From NCBI RefSeq assembly GCF_003234175.2, contig NZ_CP126257.1:1178001-1242000 (forward strand): a DNA stretch of 64,000 nucleotides, read 5' to 3'. A program made the translations under genes and the position numbers. Shown here piece after piece: positions 49,634 to 58,988 of the stretch. Position 1 is the first letter of the stretch. Every line of letters begins with the position of its first letter. The DNA comes from Curtobacterium sp. MCSS17_007 (lineage in GTDB: Bacteria > Actinomycetota > Actinomycetes > Actinomycetales > Microbacteriaceae). The notes under the pieces were generated by a model. That model was not told where the DNA came from. It searched no databases and saw only the letters and a list, made by a program, of their open reading frames with translations.

Positions 49634-51199
49634 TCAGCGCTGGGCGCGACGGCGACGGAGGGCGCGAGCACCGACCAGACCGGCACCGGCGGCGATCAGG
49701 CCGAGGGCCCAGGCGATCGGTGCGGTCTCGTCCGTGCCGGTGTAGGCGAGGCGTCCGGTCGGGCGCTTCGGCGTGACCGGTGCCGCGGCGGCGACGGGCG
49801 TGGCCGGGGTCAGCACGGTCGGGACGGCGGTCGGCGTGACCTCCACGGCGAACGACGTGCTCGGCAGTCCGGCGCTCGCGACGGTGAGCGTGTGCGTCGA
49901 GGCGTGCGGGAACGTCACCTGCGCGACGGCGGGCCCGTCACCCTCCGAGAGCTCCTCGATGAGGTCGGACGCCACGTCGGAGGTGACGGTCGTCTTCGGC
50001 CAGTTGATCTCGCCGGTCTCGTCGTCGAACGGCAGGACGTCGTTGCCGAAGCGGTCGACGGACGTGCCGTAGACGACCAGCGAGCCGCCCTGGGCCACGG
50101 TCGGACGCCCTCCGGGCGTGAAGTCCTCGGGGAAGTCGGTGATGTCACCGCTGGAGACGGACCCGTCGGGCGCGATGAGCCACGCGTTCGTCGGGCCCGC
50201 GCTGTCCAGGGTGCCCGCGTCGATGGCGGTGACGAGGATGCCCGCCGGTGCGGCCGCCTCGACGGAGATGTCCACGAACAGGCTCGAGCTCGCCTGGCCG
50301 ACCGTCGCGGTCACGAGGATCTCGTAGGACTCGTCGGTCGACGTCAGCGTGCCGCGGACCGTGCCCGTCGCAGCGTCGAACGTGATGCCCTCCGGCAGGA
50401 CCGAGCTGTACTCGCCGTCCTCCGGAGAGACGGACTGTGCCGTGTAGGTGGCCGCGGGCGTGCCCTCGGCGGTGAAGGTGCCGCTGAACGCTTCGCCCGC
50501 TACGGCCTGGATCGAGGTGGAATCGCCGTCCACGTACTGGTTGCCGTCCGCGTCGGTGAAGACCGGTGCGACCGCGGCGTCGGTGGTGCCGCGCGCGATC
50601 TCGCCGTCCGCCCCGGTCACGACGACGGAGATGCGGTGACCGATCGCCTCGGTGCCCACCTCCAGGAAGGGGCCGGTCGACAGCACGGTGCCCTGGTCGT
50701 CGGTCCACGACCAGCCCTCGGCCGTGAAGGCGGTCCTGACGTTGAGCCGCTCGCCGACGGCGGGGTCGCCGAGGATCTCGGCGTCCTGCTCGGCCGGCGC
50801 GGCCGCCGCCGAGCTGTCCGCGGTCGCGGCCGTGTCGCCGCTCGGCGCCGGGGCCGTGCTGGCTGCCGGCGCGTCCGAGGTGCCCGTCGGCTCCGCAGCT
50901 GCGGTGTCGGTGCCCGCGGGCGTGGACGGGTTCGTGGAGCCGTCGGCCGGCGTCGTCGAGGTGGGCGAGGTCGGGGCCGGCGAGGCCGTGCTGCCGGCCG
51001 ACTGGTCGGAGGTCGTGTCGGTCGGCTGGGCCGTGGTGTCGGTCGGCTGGGACGCGGTCGACGAGGCGACGGCGGCGGTCGAGGTGTCGGCGTACGCGGC
51101 GGTCGACGTGAGGACGCCGAAGCCGGTGGACATGCCGATGAGCGCGATGGTGGTCCCCAGCGCGCAGGCGCGGCGGGTCGTGGAGGTGCTGCGGTGCAC
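49634..51199 (-). CDS. Sortase-anchored surface protein (LAYTG)
   Basis: 521 residues. GTG 51199, directly after GGGGGAAC, begins a long signal sequence (RACALGTTIALIGMSTGFG, cleavage near AYA-D). A ~130-residue Ser/Thr/Ala-rich region follows, then beta-sandwich repeats (VYTAQSVSPEDGEYSSVLP, FDAATGTVRGTLT; cadherin/Ig-like putative-Ig pattern). The end has sorting signal LAYTG, a hydrophobic helix (WALGLIAAGAGLVGARAL) and RRRRAQR. LAYTG resembles the LAxTG signals used by class E sortases of high-GC actinobacteria. Likely adhesin or wall-linked structural protein. Confidence 0.88.
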   Translation of the reverse strand: MHRSTSTTRRACALGTTIALIGMSTGFGVLTSTAAYADTSTAAVASSTASQPTDTTAQPTDTTSDQSAGSTASPAPTSPTSTTPADGSTNPSTPAGTDTAAAEPTGTSDAPAASTAPAPSGDTAATADSSAAAAPAEQDAEILGDPAVGERLNVRTAFTAEGWSWTDDQGTVLSTGPFLEVGTEAIGHRISVVVTGADGEIARGTTDAAVAPVFTDADGNQYVDGDSTSIQAVAGEAFSGTFTAEGTPAATYTAQSVSPEDGEYSSVLPEGITFDAATGTVRGTLTSTDESYEILVTATVGQASSSLFVDISVEAAAPAGILVTAIDAGTLDSAGPTNAWLIAPDGSVSSGDITDFPEDFTPGGRPTVAQGGSLVVYGTSVDRFGNDVLPFDDETGEINWPKTTVTSDVASDLIEELSEGDGPAVAQVTFPHASTHTLTVASAGLPSTSFAVEVTPTAVPTVLTPATPVAAAAPVTPKRPTGRLAYTGTDETAPIAWALGLIAAGAGLVGARALRRRRAQR

Positions 51200-51425
51200 T
51201 GTTCCCCCAGGGTTCAGGTCCGGTCGGGTGCCGGATCGTGAGAATCTGCCGTGAATCCACGGCGTGATCGGAGCGTAGCCGTTCAGCCGCGGAACGCGAG
51301 CGCGTGCGCACGGATCGTGACCTGGACTGGGGGCACGTGCGGGAGTCCGCACGCTGGGACGGCGGCTGCTGCCGTGGAGCCACGGCGACCGGACGACGGA
51401 CAGGAGCTCCTCAGTGGCCAGCGGG

Positions 51426-51439
51426 GAGCCTCCCGTCCG
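51426..51439. repeat. Half copy of the intergenic palindrome
   Basis: GAGCCTCCCGTCCG arm upstream of the lysR stop at 51468. Confidence 0.5.
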
Positions 51440-51467
51440 CCCGGTGCCGTCGGACGCACGGAGGGCG

Positions 51468-52388
51468 TCAGGCGTGCTGCGCCGTCGCCGCGCCCTCGAG
51501 GGCGGCCCGCAGCGCGGTCACCGCGGGGGAGTCCGCGCTCGACATCCGCTGCGCCGTGAAGATCGTGCGTCGGGCCGGTTCCGGGAGGTCGAGCAGGCGA
51601 CAGGACGTCGAGCGTCCGGCCCAGACGAGGTCCGGCATCAGGCCGACGGCGTTCCCCGACTCGATGAGGCGGATCTGCGCCTGCAGGTCGGCCGTCTCGT
51701 ACCGGACGTCCGGCTCGAACCCGGCTCGGCGGCAGGTCTGCTCTGCGAAGTGCCGGGACGCCGCGCCCCGCGGCTCCATCACCCACGGCATCTCGGCCGC
51801 GTCGACCAGGGCGACGGCCGGGTCGTCGTCTGTCAGGGGCACCAGGGTCGTGTCCGCCGGCGGCAGCGCGAGCCGCACCGCGTCCGTGGTCAGGTCACGC
51901 TGGTCCAGCCCCGGGAAACGCGGGGCAGCATGCGCCGGGTACTGCTCGGCGATCACCATGTCGAAGTCGCGCGCCCAGGTCTCGTTCAGCGCCGTCTCCG
52001 GCTCGCGCTGCACCATCTCGACCCGGACGTCCGGGTGCTTCAGCGCCATCGTGCGGAGCGCCGTCGGCATGAGGGCGAGCGCGGCGGACTGGAACACCGC
52101 GACGCGCACCCGGCCCTGGACCGTCGTCAGGGTCGACTCGACGCTGGCCTGCGCACGTTCGAGCACGTCGAGCACCTCGCCCGCCGCGGCCACGAGGACG
52201 TCGGCCTGCGGGGTGAGCTGCAGCCGGCGACCCGAGCGTCGGAAGAGCTGCACGCCGGCCTCACGCTCGAGCACCGCGAGCTGCTGCGAGACCGCCGAGG
52301 GGGTGAAGTTCATCGCCTCGGCCACGGCGGCCACGGTGCCGCGGATCGAGAGCTCTCGGAGGAGCACGAGACGGCGGACGTCGAGCAT
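51468..52388 (-). CDS. LysR-family regulator divergent from putA
   Basis: 306 residues. N-terminal winged helix (LVLLRELSIRGTVAAVAEAM, FTPSAVSQQLAVLEREAG, LFRRSGRRLQLT) and a periplasmic-binding-like effector domain. ATG 52388 has TACTGT six bases upstream. LysR proteins commonly control the gene they face, so proline-responsive control of putA is the natural inference. Effector not identifiable. Confidence 0.9.
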   Translation of the reverse strand: MLDVRRLVLLRELSIRGTVAAVAEAMNFTPSAVSQQLAVLEREAGVQLFRRSGRRLQLTPQADVLVAAAGEVLDVLERAQASVESTLTTVQGRVRVAVFQSAALALMPTALRTMALKHPDVRVEMVQREPETALNETWARDFDMVIAEQYPAHAAPRFPGLDQRDLTTDAVRLALPPADTTLVPLTDDDPAVALVDAAEMPWVMEPRGAASRHFAEQTCRRAGFEPDVRYETADLQAQIRLIESGNAVGLMPDLVWAGRSTSCRLLDLPEPARRTIFTAQRMSSADSPAVTALRAALEGAATAQHA

Positions 52389-52469
52389 GACGGAACAGTA
52401 GCTGAACTGAACGGTACGCATCAGCAGGAGTTGCTTCCGCTTACGCTTCCGGAACTCCACACTGATCCC
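52389..52469. promoter_or_regulatory. lysR-putA divergent control region
   Basis: 81 bases between start codons. Contains TACTGT (52395-52400, minus) for lysR and CACACT six bases before ATG 52470 for putA; both genes look leaderless. The repeated CTTCCG-type words (TTGCTTCCGCTTACGCTTCCGG) around 52432-52452 could be part of the regulator site. Confidence 0.45.
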
Positions 52470-55400
52470 ATGACCGACCTGCAGGCGCGCGACGCCGAAG
52501 CCGCACCGACCGAGCACCACGACCTCGCGGACCAGTCCGTCGCCCTGGTGCGGCAGTGGTTGGCCGAGGCCGAGACCTACCCGGTCGACGGTTCCGCGAA
52601 GCAGCTCGCAGGGGTCCTCGCCGATCCGGCAGGGCTCGACTTCGCGGTCGGGTTCGTCGACGGCGTCGTCCGCCCCGAGGACCTCGGTGTGGCCGCGCGC
52701 AAGCTCCGGCAGATCGCGCCCGGTGCACCGGGCTTCCTGCCCGCCGCGCTCCGTGGGCTCGTCCGGCTCGGCGGCGGCATGGCGCCGGTGCTGCCCGGCG
52801 TCGTGGTACCGATCGCGCGACGGGTGCTCCGCGAGATGGTCGGCCACCTGATCGTCGACGCGACCGACGCCAAGCTCGGCCCCGCGATCGCGAAGATCAA
52901 GCGCGACGGCGTCCGGCTCAACGTGAACCTGCTCGGCGAGGCCGTCCTCGGCGAGGGGGAAGCCTCCCGCCGTCTCGAGGGCACCGAGCGCCTGCTCGCC
53001 CGTCCCGACGTCGACTACGTCTCGATCAAGGTGTCGTCGACCGTGCACCCGCACTCGCCGTGGGCGTTCGACCACGCGGTCGAGGACATCATCGCGAAGC
53101 TCCGTCCGCTCTTCCGCCGGGCCGTGCAGAGCAGCCCGCACAAGTTCATCAACCTGGACATGGAGGAGTACAAGGACCTCGACCTGACGATCGCGGTCTT
53201 CACGAAGCTCCTCGACGAGCCGGAGTTCACCGACCTCGAGGCGGGCATCGTGCTCCAGGCGTACCTGCCCGACGCGCTCGCCGCGATGCAGCAGCTGCAG
53301 GAGTGGTCGGCCGCGCGTCGTGCCCGCGGCGGTGCCGACATCAAGGTGCGGCTCGTCAAGGGCGCGAACCTGCCGATGGAGCAGGTCGAGGCCTCCGTGC
53401 ACGGGTGGCCGCTCGCCACCTGGCACACCAAGCAGGACTCGGACACCAACTACAAGCGCGTGCTCGACTGGGCACTCACCCCCGAGCGCATCGCGAACGT
53501 GCGCGTCGGCGTCGCCGGGCACAACCTGTTCGACGTCGCACACGCCTGGCTGCTCGCGGGGGAGCGCGGCGTCCGTGACGGCATCGAGTTCGAGATGCTG
53601 CTCGGGATGGCGCAGGGGCAGGCCGAGGCGGTCCGCCGCACCGTCGGTTCACTCCTCCTCTACACGCCGGTCGTCCACCCCGGCGAGTTCGACGTGGCGA
53701 TCGCCTACCTGATCCGCCGACTCGAAGAGGGCGCGTCGCAGGAGAACTTCATGTCGGCGGTGTTCTCGCTGGCATCGTCACCCGAGCTCTTCGCACGCGA
53801 GGAGTCCCGCTTCCGCGACTCGCTCGCCCCGCTCATGCAGCCCGGGGGACTCGACGCCCCCGCACCGCACCGCGTCGCCGACCGGTACGCGGCGGTCGAA
53901 CGGCCGCGCCCGGGTCACTTCGAGAACACCCCGGACAGCGACCCGTCGGTCGCGGCGGTCCGCGAGTGGGGCGCAGCGATCACGTCTCGCGTCGCCACCT
54001 CGACGCTCGGGGAGCGCGCCGTCCAGGAGGCCCGGCTCACCTCCGCCGAGCAGCTCGAGTCCGTGCTGGGTCGCGTCCGTGCCGCCGGCGCGGAATGGGG
54101 CTCGTGGTCCGGCGCCGCCCGCGGTGCGGTGCTCCACGCCGTCGGTGATGCGCTCGAGGCGAACCGCGCCGCCCTCGTCGAGGTCATGGCGGCCGAGGCG
54201 GGCAAGACGATCGACCAGGCCGACCCCGAGGTCTCCGAGGCGATCGACTTCGCCCACTTCTACGGCGAGTTCGCGGCGCAGCTCGACGACGTCGACGGCG
54301 CGTCCTTCAGCCCCGCCGCCCTCACCCTCGTCACCCCGCCGTGGAACTTCCCGGTCGCGATCCCGGCAGGCTCGACCCTGGCGGCGCTCGCGGCCGGGTC
54401 CGCCGTGGTGCTCAAGCCCGCGCCGCCGGCCGAGCGCTGCGGCGCGGTGCTGGCGTCGGTGATCGAGACCGCGCTCGACGCCCACGGGGTGCCGGCCGAC
54501 GTGCTCGCCTTCGTGCAGGTGGCCGAGGACGACCTCGGCAAGCAGCTCATCGCAGCGCCCCAGGTCGACCGGGTGATCCTCACCGGCGCGTACGAGACCG
54601 CCGAGCTGTTCCGGTCGTTCCGTCCCGACCTGCCGCTCCTCGCGGAGACCTCGGGCAAGAACGCGATCATCGTCACGCCGTCGGCCGACCTCGACCTCGC
54701 CGTGAAGGACGTCGTCGCCTCGGCGTTCGGGCACGCCGGGCAGAAGTGCTCCGCCGCCTCGCTCGTGGTGCTCGTGGGATCCGTCGCCACCTCGCGCCGC
54801 TTCCGCTCGCAGCTCCTCGACGCCGTGTCGTCGCTCACCGTCGGGTACCCGACCGACCCGACGACGCAGATGGGCCCGGTCATCGAGCCGGCCGCGGGCA
54901 AGCTGCTCGAGGGGCTGACGACGCTCGGCGCGGGGGAGTCGTGGGCCGTCGCGCCGAAGCGCCTCGACGACACGGGCAAGCTCTGGAGCCCCGGTGTCCG
55001 AGACGGCGTCCGCCGTGGCTCGGCGTTCCACCGCACCGAGTACTTCGGTCCGATCCTCGGCATCATGACCGCGAACACCCTCGACGAGGCGATCGACATC
55101 GTCAACGAGGTCGACTACGGCCTGACCTCGGGCCTGCACTCGCTCGACGCCACCGAGATCGGCACCTGGCTCGACCGGATCGAGGCCGGCAACCTCTACG
55201 TGAACCGCGGGATCACCGGCGCCATCGTGCGGCGGCAGCCCTTCGGCGGCTGGAAGAAGTCCGCCGTCGGTGCCGGCACCAAGGCCGGTGGGCTGAACTA
55301 CCTGCTCGGGCTCGGGTCCTGGTCGCCCGCAGCGGCCTCGGCCGGTGGGTCGGCATCCGCGCCCGTGCGCTCGTTCCTCCGCGCCGCCGGGGTCACGTCC

Positions 55401-55958
55401 GAGTCGCTCGACCGGGCGACCGCGTCCGACGAGCAGGCCTGGTCGTCGCTCTTCGGCGCAGCGGTCGACGTCTCGGCGCTCTCGGCCGAGCGGAACATCG
55501 CGCGGTACCTGCCGTACCCGGGCGTCCACGTCCGCCTGGCATCGGCGGAGGAGCCCGCGGTCGCCGACCTCGTGCGCGTCGTCGCCGCAGCGGTGCGAGC
55601 CGGTACCCAGGTGCACGTCTCGTCGGTCGGGTCCCTGCCCGCGTCGGTCGCCACGGCGGTCCGGGCGCTGCCGAACGTGCGTTCCGTCGCCGAGGGGCAG
55701 TCCGACGAGGCCTTCGCGAAGCACCTCGAGCGTGGGGAGTCGACCCGCGTCCGGCTGATCGGCGGCGAGACCGCAGCGCTGACGACCGCGATCGGCGGGC
55801 GCCCCGACGTCGCCGTGTACGGGGAGCCCGTCACCGAGGCCGGCCGCATCGAGCTGCTCCCGTTCCTCCGCGAGCAGGCGGTGTCGATCACGGCGCACCG
55901 CTTCGGGACGCCGAACCACCTCTGGAAAGCGATCGGTGCGGTTCGTCTTGGGCACTAA
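52470..55958 (+). CDS. putA: Bifunctional proline dehydrogenase / P5C dehydrogenase
   Basis: 1162 residues. N-terminal FAD-dependent PRODH barrel (VRLNVNLLGEAVLGEGEA, VSIKVSSTVHPHSPW, FINLDMEEYKDLDLTI, VRLVKGANLPMEQVEA, RVGVAGHNLFDVAHAW) oxidises proline to P5C. The aldehyde dehydrogenase half (LVTPPWNFPVAIPAGSTL; catalytic Glu in LLAETSGKNAIIV; catalytic Cys in HAGQKCSAASLVV; EYFGPILGIM) converts glutamate semialdehyde to glutamate. No N-terminal DNA-binding domain, so it is not self-regulating. The C-terminal ~150 residues form the usual ALDH-like tail; the last residues after GTPNHL read WKAIGAVRLGH and border the second accessory region. Confidence 0.95.
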   Translation: MTDLQARDAEAAPTEHHDLADQSVALVRQWLAEAETYPVDGSAKQLAGVLADPAGLDFAVGFVDGVVRPEDLGVAARKLRQIAPGAPGFLPAALRGLVRLGGGMAPVLPGVVVPIARRVLREMVGHLIVDATDAKLGPAIAKIKRDGVRLNVNLLGEAVLGEGEASRRLEGTERLLARPDVDYVSIKVSSTVHPHSPWAFDHAVEDIIAKLRPLFRRAVQSSPHKFINLDMEEYKDLDLTIAVFTKLLDEPEFTDLEAGIVLQAYLPDALAAMQQLQEWSAARRARGGADIKVRLVKGANLPMEQVEASVHGWPLATWHTKQDSDTNYKRVLDWALTPERIANVRVGVAGHNLFDVAHAWLLAGERGVRDGIEFEMLLGMAQGQAEAVRRTVGSLLLYTPVVHPGEFDVAIAYLIRRLEEGASQENFMSAVFSLASSPELFAREESRFRDSLAPLMQPGGLDAPAPHRVADRYAAVERPRPGHFENTPDSDPSVAAVREWGAAITSRVATSTLGERAVQEARLTSAEQLESVLGRVRAAGAEWGSWSGAARGAVLHAVGDALEANRAALVEVMAAEAGKTIDQADPEVSEAIDFAHFYGEFAAQLDDVDGASFSPAALTLVTPPWNFPVAIPAGSTLAALAAGSAVVLKPAPPAERCGAVLASVIETALDAHGVPADVLAFVQVAEDDLGKQLIAAPQVDRVILTGAYETAELFRSFRPDLPLLAETSGKNAIIVTPSADLDLAVKDVVASAFGHAGQKCSAASLVVLVGSVATSRRFRSQLLDAVSSLTVGYPTDPTTQMGPVIEPAAGKLLEGLTTLGAGESWAVAPKRLDDTGKLWSPGVRDGVRRGSAFHRTEYFGPILGIMTANTLDEAIDIVNEVDYGLTSGLHSLDATEIGTWLDRIEAGNLYVNRGITGAIVRRQPFGGWKKSAVGAGTKAGGLNYLLGLGSWSPAAASAGGSASAPVRSFLRAAGVTSESLDRATASDEQAWSSLFGAAVDVSALSAERNIARYLPYPGVHVRLASAEEPAVADLVRVVAAAVRAGTQVHVSSVGSLPASVATAVRALPNVRSVAEGQSDEAFAKHLERGESTRVRLIGGETAALTTAIGGRPDVAVYGEPVTEAGRIELLPFLREQAVSITAHRFGTPNHLWKAIGAVRLGH

Positions 55959-56056
55959 GTTCGGAGAAGCGCGCAGCGACGCTCAACGAGGTGACCAGGA
56001 GCCACGATCGTGACGTTCCGTCTGCAACGGAGCATCTACGATCGATCAGGTCGTCC

Positions 56057-56911
56057 CTAGGCTGCTGGCGGCTCCGGGGCTCGCGAGGCTCCATCCGTCG
56101 TAGCGAAGAGGTAAGGCGCAGCAATGCTGCTCCATCGAATCCTTCGCGGCATCACGATATCGAGCCATCCGAACATCCACACGAGGGCCTTGTCGTCGGC
56201 TACCGCTTCCCACCCCTTCACCCGACTGCCGTCGCTCTCCTCCATGGATATCTCGCCCTTGCCGTTCCCAAGGTTGAGGAACGCGCCCGTGCCGAGCACG
56301 AAGAGCGCATCGAGCGGTGCCAGTCCGGGGCTCGCGTCCTCAGGCTCGTAATCAGGCACCGGCGCGAGGTCATTGAGGGCTTCCAGAATCGAATCCCTGC
56401 TCATCGTCGTCTCCGTCGCGACAGCGAAGTAAGGAAACGAGTCGATGTAACGCGGACCGTCGGAGGGATTCGAATACATGATTTCCCCCTTCTGAGGGAC
56501 GACGCGGAGCGCGCGAACCTGCGCTCCCTTCTTCACGATGTCAGCAAGCTCGGTCCTCGTCAGGGCCGACTTCACCTCACCGATCGCGGAGACGCCCTCC
56601 GCGAGATAGACCCCCGGTTGATCAGTCGGGTAGTTAAAGGGTTGGTCCTCGTTGAGGATCAAGATGTCAAGCTGACTCGTGCGGTTCCCCTTCCGGTCGA
56701 TCACCTCGCCTCGCCCGACTCCGAAGCGTCGGGGCAGGTGTGTCATCAAGAAGTCGCGAGCAGCTTCCTCTACGGCGTCACCCTTCATGCCCGAGTGATT
56801 GAAATGAGCGCGAGCGCGAGACAGGCTGAGCTTCAGTACTTCTTCGTCGGTCGCGAGGGCGTCCTTCAGTCGTTGACTGATAGCGGGATCGGGCCTGGAA
56901 ACGGAAGTCAT
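56057..56911 (-). CDS. DUF6602 protein, PD-(D/E)XK nuclease-like
   Basis: 284 residues. N-terminal helical part, then a Mrr/restriction-like core: SQLDILILNEDQPFNYPTD followed by EGVSAIGEVKSALTRTEL, giving D...ExK spacing typical of PD-(D/E)XK nucleases. Such DUF6602 genes are scattered in mobile and defence regions. It is convergent with putA and opens the second accessory region; moderately AT-richer than putA. Partner not evident. Confidence 0.75.
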   Translation of the reverse strand: MTSVSRPDPAISQRLKDALATDEEVLKLSLSRARAHFNHSGMKGDAVEEAARDFLMTHLPRRFGVGRGEVIDRKGNRTSQLDILILNEDQPFNYPTDQPGVYLAEGVSAIGEVKSALTRTELADIVKKGAQVRALRVVPQKGEIMYSNPSDGPRYIDSFPYFAVATETTMSRDSILEALNDLAPVPDYEPEDASPGLAPLDALFVLGTGAFLNLGNGKGEISMEESDGSRVKGWEAVADDKALVWMFGWLDIVMPRRIRWSSIAAPYLFATTDGASRAPEPPAA

Positions 56912-57107
56912 CCTCGTATCTTCGCAACCGCGTCGACATGAGGGGAAGTCCTGCGGCCTTCGTCGGCGCCACCGGGCTTCGGACCCGGTCGAACCGAACG
57001 CACGTCCGCGCGCTCGAACGAGGACTGGCAGCTGAGCGCAGCCGCAACATCGAGGCTGCCCGTGTGTCGATTGCTTCTCGCGATCGATGCCAGCGGATCG
57101 GGCCCGA

Positions 57108-57683
57108 TCAACCCGGTTGGGCGCCTCCGACGGGATCGTCAGCGAAGGCTGTTGCTTCCGCTTGCCAGTCGCGTGCCAACACCTCAGAGCGTCCCGCCGC
57201 TTCGTAATCGAGGATGTGCTGCGACAGCTGGTTAGCCCGCAGGACGTAAAGGCTCAGTAGGCCGGTACGGTTCGCGACGTCCGTCGCTGCGTCCGCGCGC
57301 GTCTTGCGCAGCTTTGCGGCGGTCTGGATTATCCCGAGCGCCTTGTGTTCGACGGCAAGCCAGTCGATTAGCCACGGCTCCGTACCGTCGAGCGCGAACT
57401 GAAGACGCCCGATCGCGCTGTTGAGCCTGCGCGCCTTCATCACCGCGGCGTCGGAATCGAGTTCCTGATCGCTGATAAGCGAATCGAGCAAGCAGTCGAA
57501 CACGCGGTCGATGGCGGCTCGACGGCGTTCCTCGCGTGCGTCGAGCTGCGCCTGTCGCCGCTCCTCTGCGCGTTCGCTGATCGATCGCCGACGCTCGCCG
57601 GCAGCGAGCACGATTGCGACAGCCGTTGGAACAAGGATGGAGGCGACCGGGATCGCCAGGTCGGTCACCACGGAAACGCTCAC
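57108..57683 (-). CDS. Membrane-anchored hypothetical protein
   Basis: 191 residues: one N-terminal helix (TDLAIPVASILVPTAVAIV), a charged coiled-coil (RSISERAEERRQAQLDARE), then an all-helical soluble domain. The layout recalls phage-region membrane proteins, but no family was recognised. About 196 bases without a gene separate it from the DUF6602 start. Confidence 0.6.
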   Translation of the reverse strand: MSVSVVTDLAIPVASILVPTAVAIVLAAGERRRSISERAEERRQAQLDAREERRRAAIDRVFDCLLDSLISDQELDSDAAVMKARRLNSAIGRLQFALDGTEPWLIDWLAVEHKALGIIQTAAKLRKTRADAATDVANRTGLLSLYVLRANQLSQHILDYEAAGRSEVLARDWQAEATAFADDPVGGAQPG

Positions 57684-57778
57684 GTTGCGAGTGAAGCATG
57701 AGCGGCCGACACAACGAGTGCCCCGCCATTACCGGAGCAGGGACGGGGGCTATTCGTTGTGGTCGGGCGGCGCTTGTC

Positions 57779-58093
57779 TCACTCCGATTCGCTCTGTCGG
57801 CGCTCTCGGATGCGGTTGATAATCGGAAACTCGTCGTGCTCGTCGCCGAACGTGACCGATGTGTAGCCCACGGTGTAGGGCGGACGATCGACCGATTTGA
57901 CCGTGTGCACGAGGAGTGTCCCCTCGGTCCCGATTGGGTAGAGCGCGGCGACCTCACTGATGAGGCCGATGAGGGTCTGGCCCGGGTGCAGTTTCTCGTA
58001 GACGTCGGGGCTGACAAGTGCCAGCCGCGGCGTCGGGTCTGGCGCGCTGGTGCGCAGGCGGATGAGTGGGGGGCGCTCGCGCGGTGGCTTCAT
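57779..58093 (-). CDS. Hypothetical protein of a phage-like operon
   Basis: 104 residues; ATG 58093 overlaps the upstream stop (ATGA, 58090-58093). Beta-rich (LISEVAALYPIGTEGTLLV, YTVGYTSVTFGDE). Unknown function. Together with the two ORFs upstream it forms a short minus-strand operon of the kind found in satellites or prophage remnants. Confidence 0.55.
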   Translation of the reverse strand: MKPPRERPPLIRLRTSAPDPTPRLALVSPDVYEKLHPGQTLIGLISEVAALYPIGTEGTLLVHTVKSVDRPPYTVGYTSVTFGDEHDEFPIINRIRERRQSESE

Positions 58094-58308
58094 GCGAGCG
58101 TGTCGAGACGCGAGGCCCAGAATGTTGCGTCGAGGTCTGCGCTCGTTGCTGTTGTGACGGCCTGGTCTACCTGGCGACGGCATGCATCGAGGCGGGCGGC
58201 GATGAGTGCGATGGCGTCGGCTGGCAACGCGGCGGTGCCCGTGCCGTCGTTCTCCCAGAGGTCATCGAGGCCGACGGCGTCATCGATGTAGGCCGCGGTG
58301 CGCGCCAT
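58090..58308 (-). CDS. Hypothetical small protein of a phage-like operon
   Basis: 72 residues, acidic and helical (DAIALIAARLDACRRQVDQA). Coupled by an ATGA overlap to the next gene. No family recognised. Confidence 0.5.
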   Translation of the reverse strand: MARTAAYIDDAVGLDDLWENDGTGTAALPADAIALIAARLDACRRQVDQAVTTATSADLDATFWASRLDTLA

Positions 58309-58389
58309 GAGGGTCCAATTTCATTCGGGTGGAACGAGAGTAGGACCGACATGCAATACGAGACAACGGAACGGGCCAGCCCTAGCCGG

Positions 58390-58575
58390 CTAGTAGACGT
58401 ACCCGAGCCCGGGTATAGACGGGTCCCAGCCTCGCGGTGCGGCAGGCTGCGTGCCGTACTGCTGGGCACGCCTGATCGACGCGAGGTCGCCGCCGCGGGC
58501 CTGAGCTTCGCGCACAGCGCGCGGGGTATGGATGGCGACGGCGTGTGCTCGGGAGGGGGTGATTTCGTATTGCAT
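58390..58575 (-). CDS. Hypothetical small protein
   Basis: 61 residues from ATG 58575; TPRAVREAQARGGDLASIRR is basic and helical, the end GWDPSIPGLGYVY is Gly/Pro/Tyr-rich. No ribosome binding site seen, so the start is tentative. First ORF of the small minus-strand set. Confidence 0.4.
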   Translation of the reverse strand: MQYEITPSRAHAVAIHTPRAVREAQARGGDLASIRRAQQYGTQPAAPRGWDPSIPGLGYVY

Positions 58576-58737
58576 CGATGGCCATCGATGCGAACGGGGT
58601 AGGTAGAAGTTGAAAACGGGCGTGGCGAAAGACGACAATGCCGGACGCCCGAAGCCCGTGGAACGTTGCGCGCCGAGGGGGCGGGCGTTAGGACCTCCAG
58701 CGGGCCGAGAGCTTTGCTGACCGGGCACGCTTCCGCC

Positions 58738-58804
58738 GAGGTATGGAGGTGGAAACCAGTCTTTCAAACTGGCTACGCGGGTTCGATTCCCGTCATCCCC
58801 TCTC
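58738..58804 (+). other. tRNA-like sequence lacking a normal D arm
   Basis: Anticodon arm CCAGT-CTTTCAA-ACTGG (58756-58772; anticodon TTC, Glu), a four-base variable loop CTAC, T arm GCGGG-TTCGATT-CCCGT (58777-58793) and acceptor strand CATCCCC (58794-58800). The 5' side has GAGG and ATG (58738-58745) that could pair imperfectly with the 3' strand, leaving only ~10 bases where the D arm should be. Either the 3' part of a tRNA left by an integration event or a small tRNA mimic. It lies in the 413-base gap before the NDT-like gene, which otherwise shows nothing. Confidence 0.5.
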
Positions 58805-58988
58805 TTGTGGCTACTGGGAAGTTAGGCCCGTCCGAGTGACGGTCGCTCAGGCCGAACCCCTCCGAAACCCCTCTGTGCGGGTCAACGCGTGGCGGAGGCG
58901 CAGCCCCCGGATGGGTGCCAGGCGACGGAGCGCAGCCGCTGTAGGTTGTGAGGAGCAGCCCTCACCTTCCATCATTAGGAACGCAGCC

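Noticed and set aside
58738..58804. Functional tRNA-Glu
   Set aside because: No proper D arm and the acceptor stem does not pair fully, so I list it as tRNA-like only.
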